Part shown: positions 1 through 14,582 of the stretch, one piece after another
Numbering within the stretch: the first letter of the stretch is position 1
Layout: each line of letters starts with the position of its first letter
The notes under the pieces: generated by a model
Told to the model about the DNA's origin: nothing
Databases searched by the model: none
Seen by the model: the letters and a program-made list of their open reading frames with translations, nothing else
Position numbers and translations under genes: made by a program
Assembly: GCA_951394405.1 (NCBI GenBank)
Contig: OX596334.1
Span: 3,720,001 to 3,784,000, forward strand
Direction of reading: 5' to 3'
Length of the DNA stretch: 64,000 bases
DNA from: Coprinellus micaceus
Taxonomy: Eukaryota; Basidiomycota; Agaricomycetes; Agaricales; Psathyrellaceae

Positions 1-348
1 TTCGAAATTTACCCATTATACCTTAACTTATGCGCAGACAATCAACGGAGCTTGATAGTCGTGCTTCAAAACAGATTCAAACTCGTGTCTGACCTTCAGC
101 AGACGGATCCCTACGAACGTGACTGCCAGACGCAAATATTGGACGGTACGACCAGGAGAGGGTCCCGTGTATTAACCCCGAACCCTAACCTAACTACTTA
201 CATAATCTGATTTTCTTCCGCTCTCTCGTGAACTTGAATTCGACTCTCGAAGGCAACCTCATTCCCCCATATTCCTTTCCTCCCCTTCTCCTGGCAGAGG
301 CAGCACTCTGGACATTAAACCCCACGACAAAGTAAACTGATACCCGCC
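1..348. other. Upstream region of the DBP9-like gene
   Basis: No coding sequence recognised. It should hold the promoter and 5' UTR of the helicase gene. One CCCTAA-like telomeric hexamer occurs near 182-195 but is not repeated. Confidence 0.5.
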
Positions 349-2425
349 ATGGCGACCGCCAGCCTTGTCGATCAAAAGACATCTTTCGCCTCCTTCTCCC
401 ATATCCTCGACAGTCGCCTCCTCCGAGCACTAGCAGATTCAGGGTTTGCAAAGCCGACCTTGGTTCAAGCCAAGGCTATCCCCCTTTCACTGGAAGGCAG
501 AGATATCCTTGCCCGAGCCCGCACAGGAAGTGGAAAGACGGCGGCGTACTGTCTACCCATCGTCCAGAAGATCCTCGGTGTGAAAAGTGTAGGTGCGTTC
601 TGCCTGTGTTGGTGAGATGATATTGAGTACTTTTTTTTTTGTTAGGCTCTTGATGCAGAAGATCCGGAGAGACGCGCAACAAGAGGTCTTATCCTCGTCC
701 CAACCAGGGAGCTCGCTGAGCAAGTGACGGCCTTCCTCAAGACCCTCCTCGTGTACTGTGAAGATGAGGTTTCGGTCTGCAATATCTCCTCGGGAACGGC
801 GTCCCACCTCCAACGTACACTACTCTCCGATCACCCCGACATCGTCATTTCAACGCCATCTCGCGCCCTCACTCTCGTCCAATCCAAAGCTCTGTCCCTG
901 GGCTCCGTAGACTCGCTCGTTATCGACGAAGCCGACCTCATTCTTTCCTACGGCCATGACGAAGACGTCCGACAGCTCTTCTCGGGATCCTTCCTCCCCA
1001 AGGTCTACCAATCCTTCCTCATGAGTGCGACAATGACGGAGGACGTGGAGCTACTCAAGGGCCTTACGCTGCGGAATCCGGTCATCCTGAAGTTGGAAGA
1101 GGACGAAGACGAGGCTGCGCTTCTCACGCAATACGCCGTGCGGTGTTCGGAAGTCGACAAGTTCCTCTTGACCTATGTCATACTCAAACTCAAGTTGATC
1201 AGAGGGAAGTGCATCATCTTTGTCAACGATGTCGACAGGAGTTACCGCCTCAAGCTGTTCCTCGAGCAATTCTCGATAAAGAGCTGCGTTCTAAACTCCG
1301 AGCTGCCCCTGAATTCGCGGTACCACACTGTGCAGGAATTCAACAAGGGCGTGTATGACTATATCATCGCTACGGATGAAAGTGGGAAGCAAGTGGAGTA
1401 TGACTCGGACGAGGAAGGGGAGGCCGGAGAGGAAGAAGAGTGTGAGTGCCAGTCCCTCCGCACGCCCGGAAACAGCTAATTCCTTCCCCTCAGTCACATC
1501 CACGCAACGCGATGCAGCCCCCGACACGGGCGCCTCCGACTCCGAGGGTGAAGCCTCCTCCAGCAAGACCAAAAAGCGCAAGCGCGCCTCTCCCGCACCG
1601 ACCCCCAAGAAATCCAAAAAGCGCAAGCAAAACAACGATAAAGAGTACGGCGTCACCCGCGGTGTAGACTTTGTCGACGTCGCCTGTGTGCTCAACTTTG
1701 ACCTCCCCACAACATCAAGGTCTTATACCCATCGCGTAGGGCGGACCGCGCGTGCAGGACGGACGGGGATGTCCCTGTCGTTCGTTGTGCCCAAGGATCA
1801 GTGGGGTAAGGACAAGGTCGTCGGGGGCCTACCGAGCGCGGAACGAGATGAGAAAGTGTTCTCGCGGATAGAGAAGGAGCAGGGGGCGAGGGGGAGTAAG
1901 CTCAAGGAATATAAATTTGACATGAAGCAAGTGGAGGCGTTCAGGTACCGTATGCAGGACGCACTTCGGAGCGTGACGCGTGCTGCTATTCGGGAGGCGC
2001 GGGTGAAGGAACTCAAGTCTGAAATCCTCAATTCAGACAAACTCAAGGTACATTCACTCGCCGAGCTAGTTCACACAATCAACGAACTGCGATCTCATTC
2101 ATTTCTTACTCAGGCACATTTCGAGGACAACCCGCTCGACCTCGAATTCCTCCGACACGACAAGGCTCTGCACCCAGCACGAGTGCAGCCCCACATGAAG
2201 CACGTACCCAAGTACCTCATGCCGAGAATCGCGCCCGTCGAGGGGCAGGAAGAGTCGGCGGCAGCGTCGGCTGGATCGCAGGCCAGTAAAGGGTTCGTCC
2301 CATTCCGGAAGGACCACTCGTCAAGAGGTGGGAAGGGGCACAGGGGCCGTGGCGGAGGACGGGGAGGTAGAGGAGGGCGGGGAGGAAAGAAAAAGAGTGA
2401 CCCCCTCCAAAAGTTCGGTCGGTAA
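349..2425 (+). CDS. DBP9: DEAD-box ATP-dependent RNA helicase, DBP9/DDX56 type
   Basis: Nucleolar RNA helicase of the family needed for 60S ribosomal subunit assembly. Visible motifs in order: Q-motif region with [11 protein letters not shown], Walker [28 protein letters not shown] box, SAT, the GVTRGVDF segment, and [13 protein letters not shown]. Three introns fit by frame and consensus: 589-645, 1442-1493 and 2048-2113. They leave 633 residues, near the usual family size. The third intron keeps frame if unspliced, but removing it joins KLK to AHFEDNP, which reads like the family. An acidic then lysine-rich insert lies inside the C-terminal RecA domain, and the tail is Gly/Arg-rich (RGG-like). 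ATG 349 follows a short 5' region. Identity is known from the family; exon edges are inferred. Confidence 0.93.
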
Positions 2426-2767
2426 GACTAACCGACATGTATATAGGCTTGTGGCTGCTTACTGGATTCCTTTTTTCGACTCGACGTTCGTCAATTCTTT
2501 TTGAGGTCGCACCTTGGCGCGGTCTTGCACAACCAGGAATGGGCAAAGCGCCACAGAGGGTGCTAATCCGCTTGGCGGGTCACGAACAGAGGGCGAGCGG
2601 TCGGCACACAAATCACAGATGCGTGGAGGAAGAGTTCGAAAAGGAAACAAGCCGGGTGGTTGAGCGTTCTGTGTTTATTCTACATGTCCGTGGCTACTAT
2701 ACAATGTCGAGAGGAGGGATATCTGTGGTATTTGGAACAGGAAAAGATCGAAAATGACTGTCTTTAT
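2426..2767. other. Convergent intergenic region
   Basis: Lies between the 3' ends of the helicase (+) and the beta-glucosidase (-). No gene seen; it should hold both 3' UTRs. Confidence 0.5.
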
Positions 2768-5163
<2,396 letters not shown>

Positions 5164-6518
5164 GGCGCTGCGCGATTTGAATGCCTAAGACGCAGTGAAG
5201 GGGTGGAAGTGGAAGAGGGGATGGGACGGATATCTTGACCATGACTCCCTCTTAAAGAAAACGCCAATCCCCTGCACTGGGGAAACCGTGCTCTCGACCC
5301 TCCGACAATTCTCCGTCACTTACGCGGTCGGCCAACACGATTGGGCTTAGCGGAGCCCACCTTCTCGCCACCGAGGAACGGAACAGTGACGATACCCCAG
5401 TTCGAGCTCTAACCGGGGCGGGGAAATGTCGGAGAGGAACACATGCAAGTGATGGCTAACCCAACTTGAAATTCACACATCCGCCAGAACTTCCTGCTTA
5501 GTCCACGCATCAGCTCCTCATGGCAGTTCTTTGGCTTTTTGGGGCGTTATTCAGGCTACTACCTGAAGATGTGACATTTAAGTATCATCTGTGTCTCCTC
5601 CAAGCCCAAATGGTAGAATATATCAGAGCCTATGGTCGTTTCATCGGGCGGAGAGATCCAAAGCCACACATCGTCCATGTGAATTTGGCTCTCACCGGCG
5701 CTTAACGGTTATTCCGCTTGCACGGGCACCTGACGGGTGCCCCGCACAACGGGGCAGTCTTCACTTTAGATTTACGAACTTACCGACCCTTTTTGCTTCC
5801 ACCTCGAAGACGCCATTGACGCTCTTCAGGTCCATTGAATTGGCGCGGCCGCACCAGGGGAAAGGGTCAACACAGGAACTTCGGCCAAACCAAGCTGCTC
5901 GGTTTGTGATATGTGGATGTCTATATGGGGCCCCAATTGGTTTTATTTAGCCGAGCAGTATGAGGCAGTATGTTGATTTCTCCCATCCCAATGCTCGGCG
6001 CGGTGCCTGATTTAAGACCAGTCACTCTTCAGGCTTGATTAAACAGGCGAGAGCGGGGTGAAACCCAGTCGATGGTTGGAACACTCTCAAATAAATACGG
6101 ATATACCGCCATACTTCATGCCTCTTTCTTCCCCACAAGGTTCAGGATGTGGCAATGCAATACTTTGAATCTTCTACCCCGCAATGGCCACAGGCGCCCG
6201 CGGAACGAGGCCAGATCAATTGGGGAGGTCCTTGATAACCTTCCCCCGATATTTTGCCGCGTCAGAAACGCTTCGAAGCAGGAACTTCTGAAGGTAGCCT
6301 CAAGATCGTTGTGGGTAGGAATCTACCTTCTCCTGGTAAGTCGAGCACCTGGCGAATAGTCACAGGATCTCGCTTCTCCAGCTTCTCCGTGACACACCTC
6401 ACAGCTATTCGAGTTCTATTTCACTGCGCTAACCACCTCCTCATCGACCCATTAATTTTACACCACCAAATTTAAGAAAGAAAAATATCGACCGGATCAA
6501 TTGTAGCAGCGGAATTCG
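5164..6518. other. Intergenic region upstream of the GH1 gene
   Basis: About 1.35 kb without a recognisable gene. It holds the promoter of the beta-glucosidase and the 3' flank of the MFS gene. A small GC-rich inverted repeat, GGGCACC with GGTGCCC across a 5-base loop, lies near 5724-5742; its role is unknown. Confidence 0.4.
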
Positions 6519-8579
6519 TTACGCAGACCTCTTCTCGTCGCTCGTTTCGTCTGTCGCTCCTGCGGGAGGCTCCTGTGTATCCTCGTAACGCTCGTTTGAG
6601 GTGAGCGCGAACAGCCCAACCATGAGGGCCATCATCACGACCAACCTATACGAAACAAATAGATGGCGGAACGTAATGTCGATCAGCACTTTGACACCAA
6701 TGTATGGGTAAAAAGAGCGTACACAGGGTGCAAACTCTTGATGCTATACTTTTGGGCAATTGCACCAGTTATGAACGGAATAAGGGCGCTACCGCAGGTA
6801 CCAAGCCCACCGATCCATCCCACCGCACCAGTAAGAATCCATGGTGGGAGGATGCGTGCTGCCCGGTTCATTGCGATGGGAAACATGGGCCCCAGCAACA
6901 GACCGATGATGGACGCCGTAATGGCGTTTCCGATTAGGGAGGGGACAAACCAGATCACGAATTCTAGCCTGCGGATAATTAGCGTGAGTCTCAGGGTGGC
7001 TCGGGGGGAAGAGCGAAAATCCGACCTACCCCAGTGACAGCAGAGCGTAAATGTAAAATACACGGTGCTCACCGAGCCATTTGTTGATCGGTAGGAGCAC
7101 GACTCGGCCAAGTGTCAGACCTAAAGACGTAGTTCAGCGTTAGGGTGATTACTGTCTCACTGGGTATGTATGGGTGCTTGCCTCCAAAAAATCCGGACGA
7201 AATATATCCGGACAAGGGACCACCATGGCGCTCTTCAATGATGTATGTGACGGTCCAACCTGTGAGAGCAATGAGAATCGCTCGTGTTCATCCAATTCGA
7301 TGCGACTCACCTCCGATTGTGACTTCAACACCCACATAGATCATAATGAAAAATGAACAGCTTTGTGCGTCATGGTCTGCTTGAACTTGCCGGTTTCCTT
7401 TCCCTCCGCGACAGCGTGCACATGTTCGCCTCCCTCGAGCAAGCAGGCTAGGAGAAGCCTGGATTAGGAAAAAAAGTCAAGGGGGGCGACAGTAACGCAG
7501 ATCTCACTGTTATGATCCCTGAAGCGGAAGACAACGGCCTGGATAAAAATATTGCACACAGCCAGCCCGAGAGAAGTAAGGTAGTTGAAGGACCACCTCT
7601 CCATCTGTGAGAACTGTGTTGCAACGAAGGGAGAAGCGAACGCTCCCAAACCTGGTATTCCGTTCCCGCATCAGTCCCGACAAGTATCAGAGGAATGACG
7701 GTCGGCATACCGTAAACGGCGTGTATTATGCCCATTTTTGTGGCCTTTGAGTAGGTAAGCGAGCCGACGAAGCCATTCCCCTGTGAAGTCTGGAACCGGG
7801 GTGATATCAGGAAAATATACACATGCTGGTGTGCGTGTCAAATCACCTGTAGAGCATTGCCTATCCCATTGACGGTGTTGAAGATAATAAAGCATGCGAA
7901 GGGAGGGCCAGCTGACTGCACAGAGTACGTTATGATTTGAAGAACAGCACCTGAGGCGGCTGGTGAGTATCCAGGGTGCTTTGGCAGCGTATCTGGCTTA
8001 CCCAAAACAAGAACCTAGGTGAGGAATGAGTCAGTGGTTGGCTACGGAAATGGGAAACCATGAAAATTCGCCTTCCCAAAGCCGAGTCTATCGGTGAGCC
8101 ATACATTCATGAGGGCACCGCAAACATAGCCCTGGGGCGGTGGGTCAGCGTTGCCTAAACGGATATCGAAAAAAGGCGTACCACGCAGGAAAGGATAAAG
8201 AAAAGAGACACCACGACATAGCTGACCTATAATATCGCCCAGTACATGTCGAGGTACATCCCGTGCTCATGAATTGGGAGTGACGAACACCGTAGACGCG
8301 CTGGATCCGCGGAAGCAGAGGCCCAATAGAGCCGTCATTCCACCCAAGCAAGAAAAATGAGAAACAAAGCGCAAAATAGTGGATGTTCCCCGCTACGATT
8401 TGTTTTCGAGTGCGTGGGACGGGGGCTTGCGACCCCGAGGATTCGACCTTTTCGCGCAACTCGACGACAAGGTTGCCATCAGTTGCCGATTTCCCTTCCA
8501 AATCAAGGAACTCGATTCCGTCATTGGGTTGGGGAGAAGGTGGAGGCGAAGCCATTCGGGAGAGCACTTCGTCGACCAT
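6519..8579 (-). CDS. Major facilitator superfamily transporter
   Basis: Multi-pass plasma-membrane transporter, substrate not readable from sequence. The start at ATG 8579 (MVDEVLSRMASPP) gives a hydrophilic N-terminus of about 70 residues, followed by the first membrane segment with LGWNDGSIGPLLP, which resembles the fungal MFS group often called 'general substrate' or FucP-like. Further hydrophobic segments can be read at about 6980-6700, where WFVPSLIGNAITA and GLLLGPMFPIAM lie. The C-terminal tail is acidic and cytosolic and ends DEKRSA at 6519. At least eight introns. A TTG codon nine bases upstream is not a credible start. Co-orientation with the intracellular beta-glucosidase suggests, but does not show, glucoside uptake. 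Confidence 0.82.
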
Positions 8580-10078
8580 CGTAGACAATGAAAGAGAGGA
8601 AGGATATCTGGGGCGAAGGGTAGAGAAAGCTTTTCTTTATTGAATGCCGCAGCTCTACAAACTCATTTGGAGCCTGACTCCTGATGTATTTTTCCGAGAC
8701 TCCTCCGTGCGGGGTATCGCAGGGTGGGTGAAAGAAGGCCCTCGGCCGCATTTACAGCGCTATTGGATAGGCCGTTTGCGGTTTATCTGGATATGAAACC
8801 CTTAGAAGCTGGGTCTAGAAGGTCACACAAACTTGGGTTAGTTATTCACCTTCAAGGGGCGTAGCGGCCCCAGTCTCTGCTCTCCGACCGGTCGCTTCCC
8901 TTCGCTTCCCCGCGTTCGCCCCTAGTAATAGGCCATTTGGCTCTCCAGGGCTCTCCCAAGCACCCATTTCACGTGAAGCAACGCGTAACTCGCATGGACA
9001 ACAACCACTTCGGAACACCAGTGGCGATTGAGGGTGCTAAGCAAGCCTAATTTTGCAAAGAGGAGGAATGATTAGCGAGTTGATTCTGCGGGTAGAGGGG
9101 GGTTAGTGGGAGTGCGTCATGCACTTGGAGAAGTGCGAAAGGATACATCATAGTACAGGACGGTCGTCGCAGACACTCGCAGCTGTCAACCGTCCCGGTG
9201 TGGTTAGGGTTCGGGATCAATAAACATACAGCACGACCACAACATCGAATTGTGACACTCATCACCGTCTGCTTTGGCTTCCCTGTTCATCCTCAAACCC
9301 TCTTGGGAAGGTCTTGGGGGTGAAGCTTTTGCTCCTGCCGGAAGGACAAACATGCCCGCGCCCAGACGTGCTATAAGACCCACTACTCTACCCTTAGTTC
9401 GTACGAGGCTACGAGCGCCTATACCGGACCCAGGCAGATGTGATTCGCTATGAGCGTAGATGCTTGCAGACGCCATGGCAAGTATTACGCCATGCTTATT
9501 TCTCAGCCTTCCTGCCAGACGATATCATCCAACGGCGCCAGGGCCAACACCGATCTATCACTCTCGACGTCAAGTGAAGCACGTACTTGAACGTGTGCTG
9601 ACAAGCTTGGTCTATTCTTGGTGTATGCCCCCGCTAACCTTCTGAGTGGCGACCCGGTGGGCTGTCCAAAGTACGATCCATGGACAAGCCCTCAAGCTTC
9701 AGTACTCAGACCGCACCCATCAGCTGGTTTGGGTACGCTAAACAGAGCCGGGCAGGGGCGCTTGCTGCCGACTAAGTAAGTATTTGCAAAATGTCTAGGT
9801 GTTACTTCGCAGGCGCAAGCATTACTCTTCTTAGACCGATGACCCAGCTGAAACGCCTACTGTTGGCTTGGATCAAGCAGGCCTCGCACCACACACCTCG
9901 TCTCCATTCCAGCTTCATAAAGTGGCTGGTACTCTGAGGGTGACTCCCATAAATTCCTGGAGACGACGGTAGAGAATGCCATCGTCTCACCCCAAGCTCT
10001 CAAGATCTCACTTCTGGATATCTTGCTCAACAAGTTTTACCTTTTCTCCCAAGTCGTCTTTCAACAGCCTAAGATACG
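8580..10078. other. Divergent intergenic region (MFS / hydrophobin)
   Basis: About 1.5 kb between the starts of two divergent genes. I see no coding sequence with fungal exon features. It should carry both promoters. Confidence 0.45.
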
Positions 10079-10648
10079 ATGAAGTTCTCACGGACCGCTG
10101 TCACTGTCTTCACGGCTCTCTTCGCAACCCTTCCGGTTCTCGCGAGCCCTACGGCTATTGAGGTTGGAAGCGGGGAGCTCGACAGTCACCAGGAGGTGAC
10201 CCTTCGCCTCTCCTCCGATTGGCTCGGATTGATCTAATAGAACGTGATCTCGAGGGGGGCTAATTCTTGCAACTACGGCAACATCCAGTGCTGCAAATAC
10301 GCGGTCACCCTCGTCACCGCACCCTCAGGATTTGATCGTACTGACTATTAAACTGCTGCACCTACCCTCTCACCCCACGGCACCGACGACGCAGTCGAGC
10401 GACCCAGTAATTTCGCTTCTCAGTGGTCTCCTCGGCTTGGTTTTGAACCTGAAGGGGCTCACAGTCGGAATCCATTGCAGCGCCATCGTCGCCGGTGCCG
10501 CGTGCAAGGCCCAAACTGTTTGCCGCGACAACAACAAATTTGTACGCAACATCACCGCCCCATTGTTCTGAATACTGACAATACCATTCACACATAGGTT
10601 TCTGGCCTCATCGCTGTCGGCTGCACCTCAATCAACATCCTGTCATAG
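10079..10648 (+). CDS. Class I hydrophobin with seven instead of eight cysteines
   Basis: Small secreted amphipathic protein that would coat hyphae or fruit-body surfaces. ATG 10079 starts a signal peptide (about residues 1-24, core VTVFTALFATLPVLAS). Introns 10196-10240, 10304-10394 and 10542-10597 leave 125 residues. The cysteine pattern is C-X6-CC-X30-C-X8-C-X5-C-R-X14-C; the C-terminal part reads VSGLIAVGCTSINIL, typical of class I. The position after the sixth cysteine, normally Cys as part of the second CC pair, is Arg (CGC, 10524-10526). Intron 2 uses a weak GTCACC donor; an identical hexamer 12 bases on would add four residues in frame and stay consistent with the family. Frame closes exactly with this model. 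Identity is firm; the missing Cys could be real, a decay mark or a base error. Confidence 0.88.
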
Positions 10649-11146
10649 TTTAGCCCAGCCGCTCACCCATCCCATGGTCCCTCCTGCTGAGGTTTTTAGG
10701 GTGATCTTCTCAGCCCTTGCATCGGCTGCTCCGTTATATCGGTCTGCCGTTCCTTCCTATTCCTGCAGTACACTATGACTCTCGTCATTTAATCTACGGT
10801 AGTCAGATCTTCGCTTGACGTAGCCTCTCGTGTTTGTGATATGTGCCTATTTCTGTTTGAGGACCTGCATACGGAAGAACGAGCAAGTCCCAGGGCCTTT
10901 TATCCCACGGGGATCCACCCACCGACTCAAACGCGCTAGGAGACAGAAACCATAAACCGTCCACCCTGATCCACGTCGGGCGCCTAAACTATCATGGGGG
11001 ACGTTACCAGCGCTTTTCTCACTCTTTCACCGCAAGCCTCAGAGAGCCGCCGTGTCTGTCGAGACGAGACTTTTCACAATAATTGCTAAAGGGCAGGGCA
11101 TATACATTTCGGTTTTTTAATTGGTGATCAATTGCATCGTCCTATC
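10649..11146. other. Convergent intergenic region
   Basis: Lies between the 3' ends of the hydrophobin (+) and the amine oxidase (-). No gene seen. Confidence 0.45.
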
Positions 11147-13950
11147 TTAAGTAGAAGAATCCTTGCAGCACGGTGATGGGGTGGAACCCTCCTGATCCTT
11201 GGTAAATGCGGAGACGCTCAATGCATCCTTTGTCCCGGGAACGTCCATACTCGGGTTCGCCTTGAAGAACGAGTTTGGCTTGAAGGTAACATTGACATGT
11301 TCCACAGGCATCCTGGATTAATTTCAAATTAACGGATTCTTGGATAATGGTGCTGAAATAGATGACTTACACAGGCCAATCCTCGGGACGAGGTATGTGC
11401 GTCACCCCAAAGTTGATGTAAACCAAAAGGTCCTCATCGACGATGCTTTGTTTCCCCTCCACCCACTTCCCAATCGAATCAACAGGCTCCTCTCTCGTTA
11501 TGGGCACATATTTACCAGAGGGCCAGATCCTCTCGCTCCCAGTATCCTTGCCCTCCACATCCCTGCAAACCCAAAGAGTGTTAGGCAAGAACGAGGCTCG
11601 CTTCGCGGCCCAACTGTCATCGCGGACCATCATGGGCGTAGCGGCCCCCTTCACTCCGATGCTGTACCCAGCAGGCTTCCCACTGCTATAGTGCTTTCGC
11701 CCTGAATTCACTATTCGCCATCGCCTCTCGGTAGCAAAGTCATACGGGCGGCCTGTCTCGGTCTCGAGAACAATGTCGCGAGCGATGAAAGCATTACCCG
11801 CATAGTTGGCGGCGGATCCAGTGGGTGCGTCGGGAAGTACAGACACGTCAGATTCGATGACCGAGTTCTTGAGCCCGTCGATGATGGGGTCAACACGAAG
11901 ACAGAAGAGATGTTGGTGGTAGTGGGCCATGACTCTCTCCGCGACGAGGGTTCCGTAGGCGGATTCCTCGCCCTCTCCTGCCACACCTACTTGAAGGATA
12001 CCAGTCAACCGAACTTCGAACTCTACACTCCCGTCTTGGTAGAAGAAGTAGTTCCAGATGTACTCTAGTTGACGAGTTAGGGTGGGCATTTGTGAAGTAT
12101 AAAACGTAGAAACGAACCGTAATTTGCCAATGTGCAGACCATACTTACTACCAAGCGACGGCGCCTGACAGTGTGCCCACGCCCCCCGACACGGTAATCA
12201 CTATGCTTCCACAGAACTCCTGCATCTTCTTCGTGGATACAGATAACGTTCTTGATAAGGAACGCGCTTCCGTTATGGGTAACATAAGATCCAGGCTACG
12301 TCATCGCATGAGTAACTATTCGATGCGAAGAAGATGTGCAACCCACCATGTAGTGGATTTGTCCGAGACAATCACATCCAAGAGAGAGCTCATTAGCCAT
12401 GGTACCCATACCGTATTCGCCGCTACGACGACGTTAATAACCTGGGCTCATACTAAAGCCAATAGAGAGCACTGACGAATCGAAGGCAAATTTTCGCGGC
12501 TGGGGGAATTCCGGAGCGCCATAAGGCACCACCATCTCGGCGAGGGAGAGGCGGTAGAATAGGGGACGAACTTCACCATGATCGTTGTAGGTCACGGTTG
12601 AGAGAGCAATGCCCTCTCTCTGACTGAAGGCTAGCCACCCAGTTAACGATCGGCTTCTCTATGATACAGTGGTGGTACATACCAATGTGCATCTTCCAGT
12701 TCTGCCATTCAAGGACATGCCCGTCGACCTTGAAGCTCACACCCTCCGGCTGAACAACGTGTAAGGGCTTGAGGTCGGTCCGCTGCTTATAACCGCCACC
12801 TTCCGACTTCTCCATGAGGTCTGGGAGGAAGTCGAAGGGTTTCAAGGGGGGAGGGATCCTGTCCCGTTTCGATGCAGCAAGAGGGTCCTCCTCCAGAGGA
12901 GGAGGGATGGTGTTGTCCATGCTCAGTTGGAACCCGTTCGCCGCCTTCTTATATCCGGCAGGGAAGTCTAGGGTGTGCGGCGGTTAGCTGGATATGGCCT
13001 CAAGGCCGGTCACAGGAGGCTAAATACCGATATGAATGACTCTCTCCAGGTTGGAGTCAACGACGGGCACGAAGTCCTAGGCACAGTTGTCAAAATGGTG
13101 TCGGGGGAGTCAGCAGTTCGCACTCACCATGGGATGGGCATAAAGGTTCTCGTGTTCCCCCAATCGAGCGTACACGAACGCCTGCTGAATTCGCTGGCTG
13201 TGAGGGAAGCGGTCATCGTAGCCAATTGACCAGCCATCGCAGAAGATTTGTTCTGGGGGGACACCTGTGTGGAGCTATCGATATAGGTCACGTCTTCGAT
13301 ATATTCGGGTTCACGTACCGACTTCCTTTGCCAAGGCCTGCACCTGAGGATCGCGCCGGACAATGTCCTCGCACTCTTGCAGTTCCTCGGGCGAAATTTG
13401 AGGGTGGAGGGCTTTATCCAGAATGTCCAAGGTCTCGACCTGCCACTTATCCCCTTCTAGCGCCAAGATAACATTATATGCGCCCCTAAGACGACGCGCA
13501 GATGAAAACGTTTCTGTTAGGAGATACGCCAAGGTTTACCGATCAACTCTTCGTACCCGTTCACAACGTCAACCAGGTCGACCTCGGCTCTCCTCGTAAG
13601 CGGGACCAGTGCTTCAGCTTTAGCACCTGGTTCCAGAGGTATTCCAAGGTATGCAAGCACAGCACGCTTGGGCGGTGGAAGGAGAGAGCAGGTGAAAAAC
13701 TTGACGGCTTTGATTTCTGTGTTGGTCGCGATATGCTGGCGGATTTCTGAAGTCACGGCGACGATCTGGATGGTAACACGACCCTCTGTAAGCCCAACGT
13801 AGTGGCCGAGGCACGAAACATGGCTGGACTCACCTCCTCCGAGCTCAAGGGGTCTAACGGGTGCTTGAACGTTGTGTATACTTTAGCGGTAGTTTCGACC
13901 TTGGTCTGCGTCCCGGGGACACCGGGAATCGCGCTCCCGTCCGCTGACAT
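11147..13950 (-). CDS. Copper-containing primary amine oxidase (topaquinone enzyme)
   Basis: Oxidises primary amines to aldehydes with release of ammonia and hydrogen peroxide (EC 1.4.3.21 family). The N2/N3 domains start at ATG 13950 (MSADGSAIPGVPG). The catalytic domain shows EDAGVLWKHSDYR and VRRRRLVVS. The cofactor motif N-Y-E-Y is rebuilt across a phase-1 intron beginning at 12117; the tyrosine that becomes topaquinone is codon 12119-12121. Copper ligands are HYHQH near 11930 and the His in FGVTHIPRPEDWP near 11375. The C-terminus MPVEHVNVTFKPNSFF ends at 11147. No signal peptide and no obvious PTS1 (ends DSST), so cytosolic or PTS-independent peroxisomal location is open. Many short introns; 5' exons are less certain than the catalytic part. 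Confidence 0.9.
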
Positions 13951-14582
13951 TGTTCAGAAGTCAAGGGTGGTCTGGATATGCGACGGCGGTTGGTGTTGTT
14001 CTTGAGCGCTAAAGGCAGCGCTCGTGGTGATGGGGAGGTACAAGCTACGAAGACCTCCCCGCAGCTCCATTTTATAACTCTAGCGTAGTCAGAATCGTCA
14101 CCTGACAGAGCCTCCGCATATCGGCAATCGATAGGTTGGGTCGAGGCGTACAGCAGCTGGTTTGCACCATTATCTTGGCCAGGAAGATCTTATCATCTGA
14201 CAGTATGGGGAGAAGAAGGGGGATCGCCTTTTGAGTCCGTTTCTCACAGTCGGAAACGTTTTGATCGACTGTCTTTCGATAGGGGCTAGCGCAGACCAGC
14301 GACCCAGTGCTGAGCGCTTGGGTACATAAGAGTATATTTCGTTTGGAGGGGTCAGAGGAAGTAGCAGTAGAGAAAACTAAAAATACATAGCATTATGAAC
14401 AGGGGTAATTCGTGATATTGTCGTAGATAGGTGGATATCGTTCCGCCGGCAATTCCGAAGTTATCTGGGAAGGTCAAGCGGTTAGAGATATGGGATCGGC
14501 AGAATGCTAAAAGGGTACAATCTGGGCGTGAGCCATCTGGAGTCTGATTTCGTGCCCCGTACAGGTGATGAACCTTCTACTT
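13951..14582. other. Intergenic region upstream of the amine oxidase
   Basis: About 630 bases between the amine oxidase start and the stop of the first RBR gene, both on the minus strand. No gene recognised. Confidence 0.4.

Noticed and set aside
177..195. Telomere-like CCCTAA words near the left edge
   Set aside because: Only one or two hexamers, not a tandem array.
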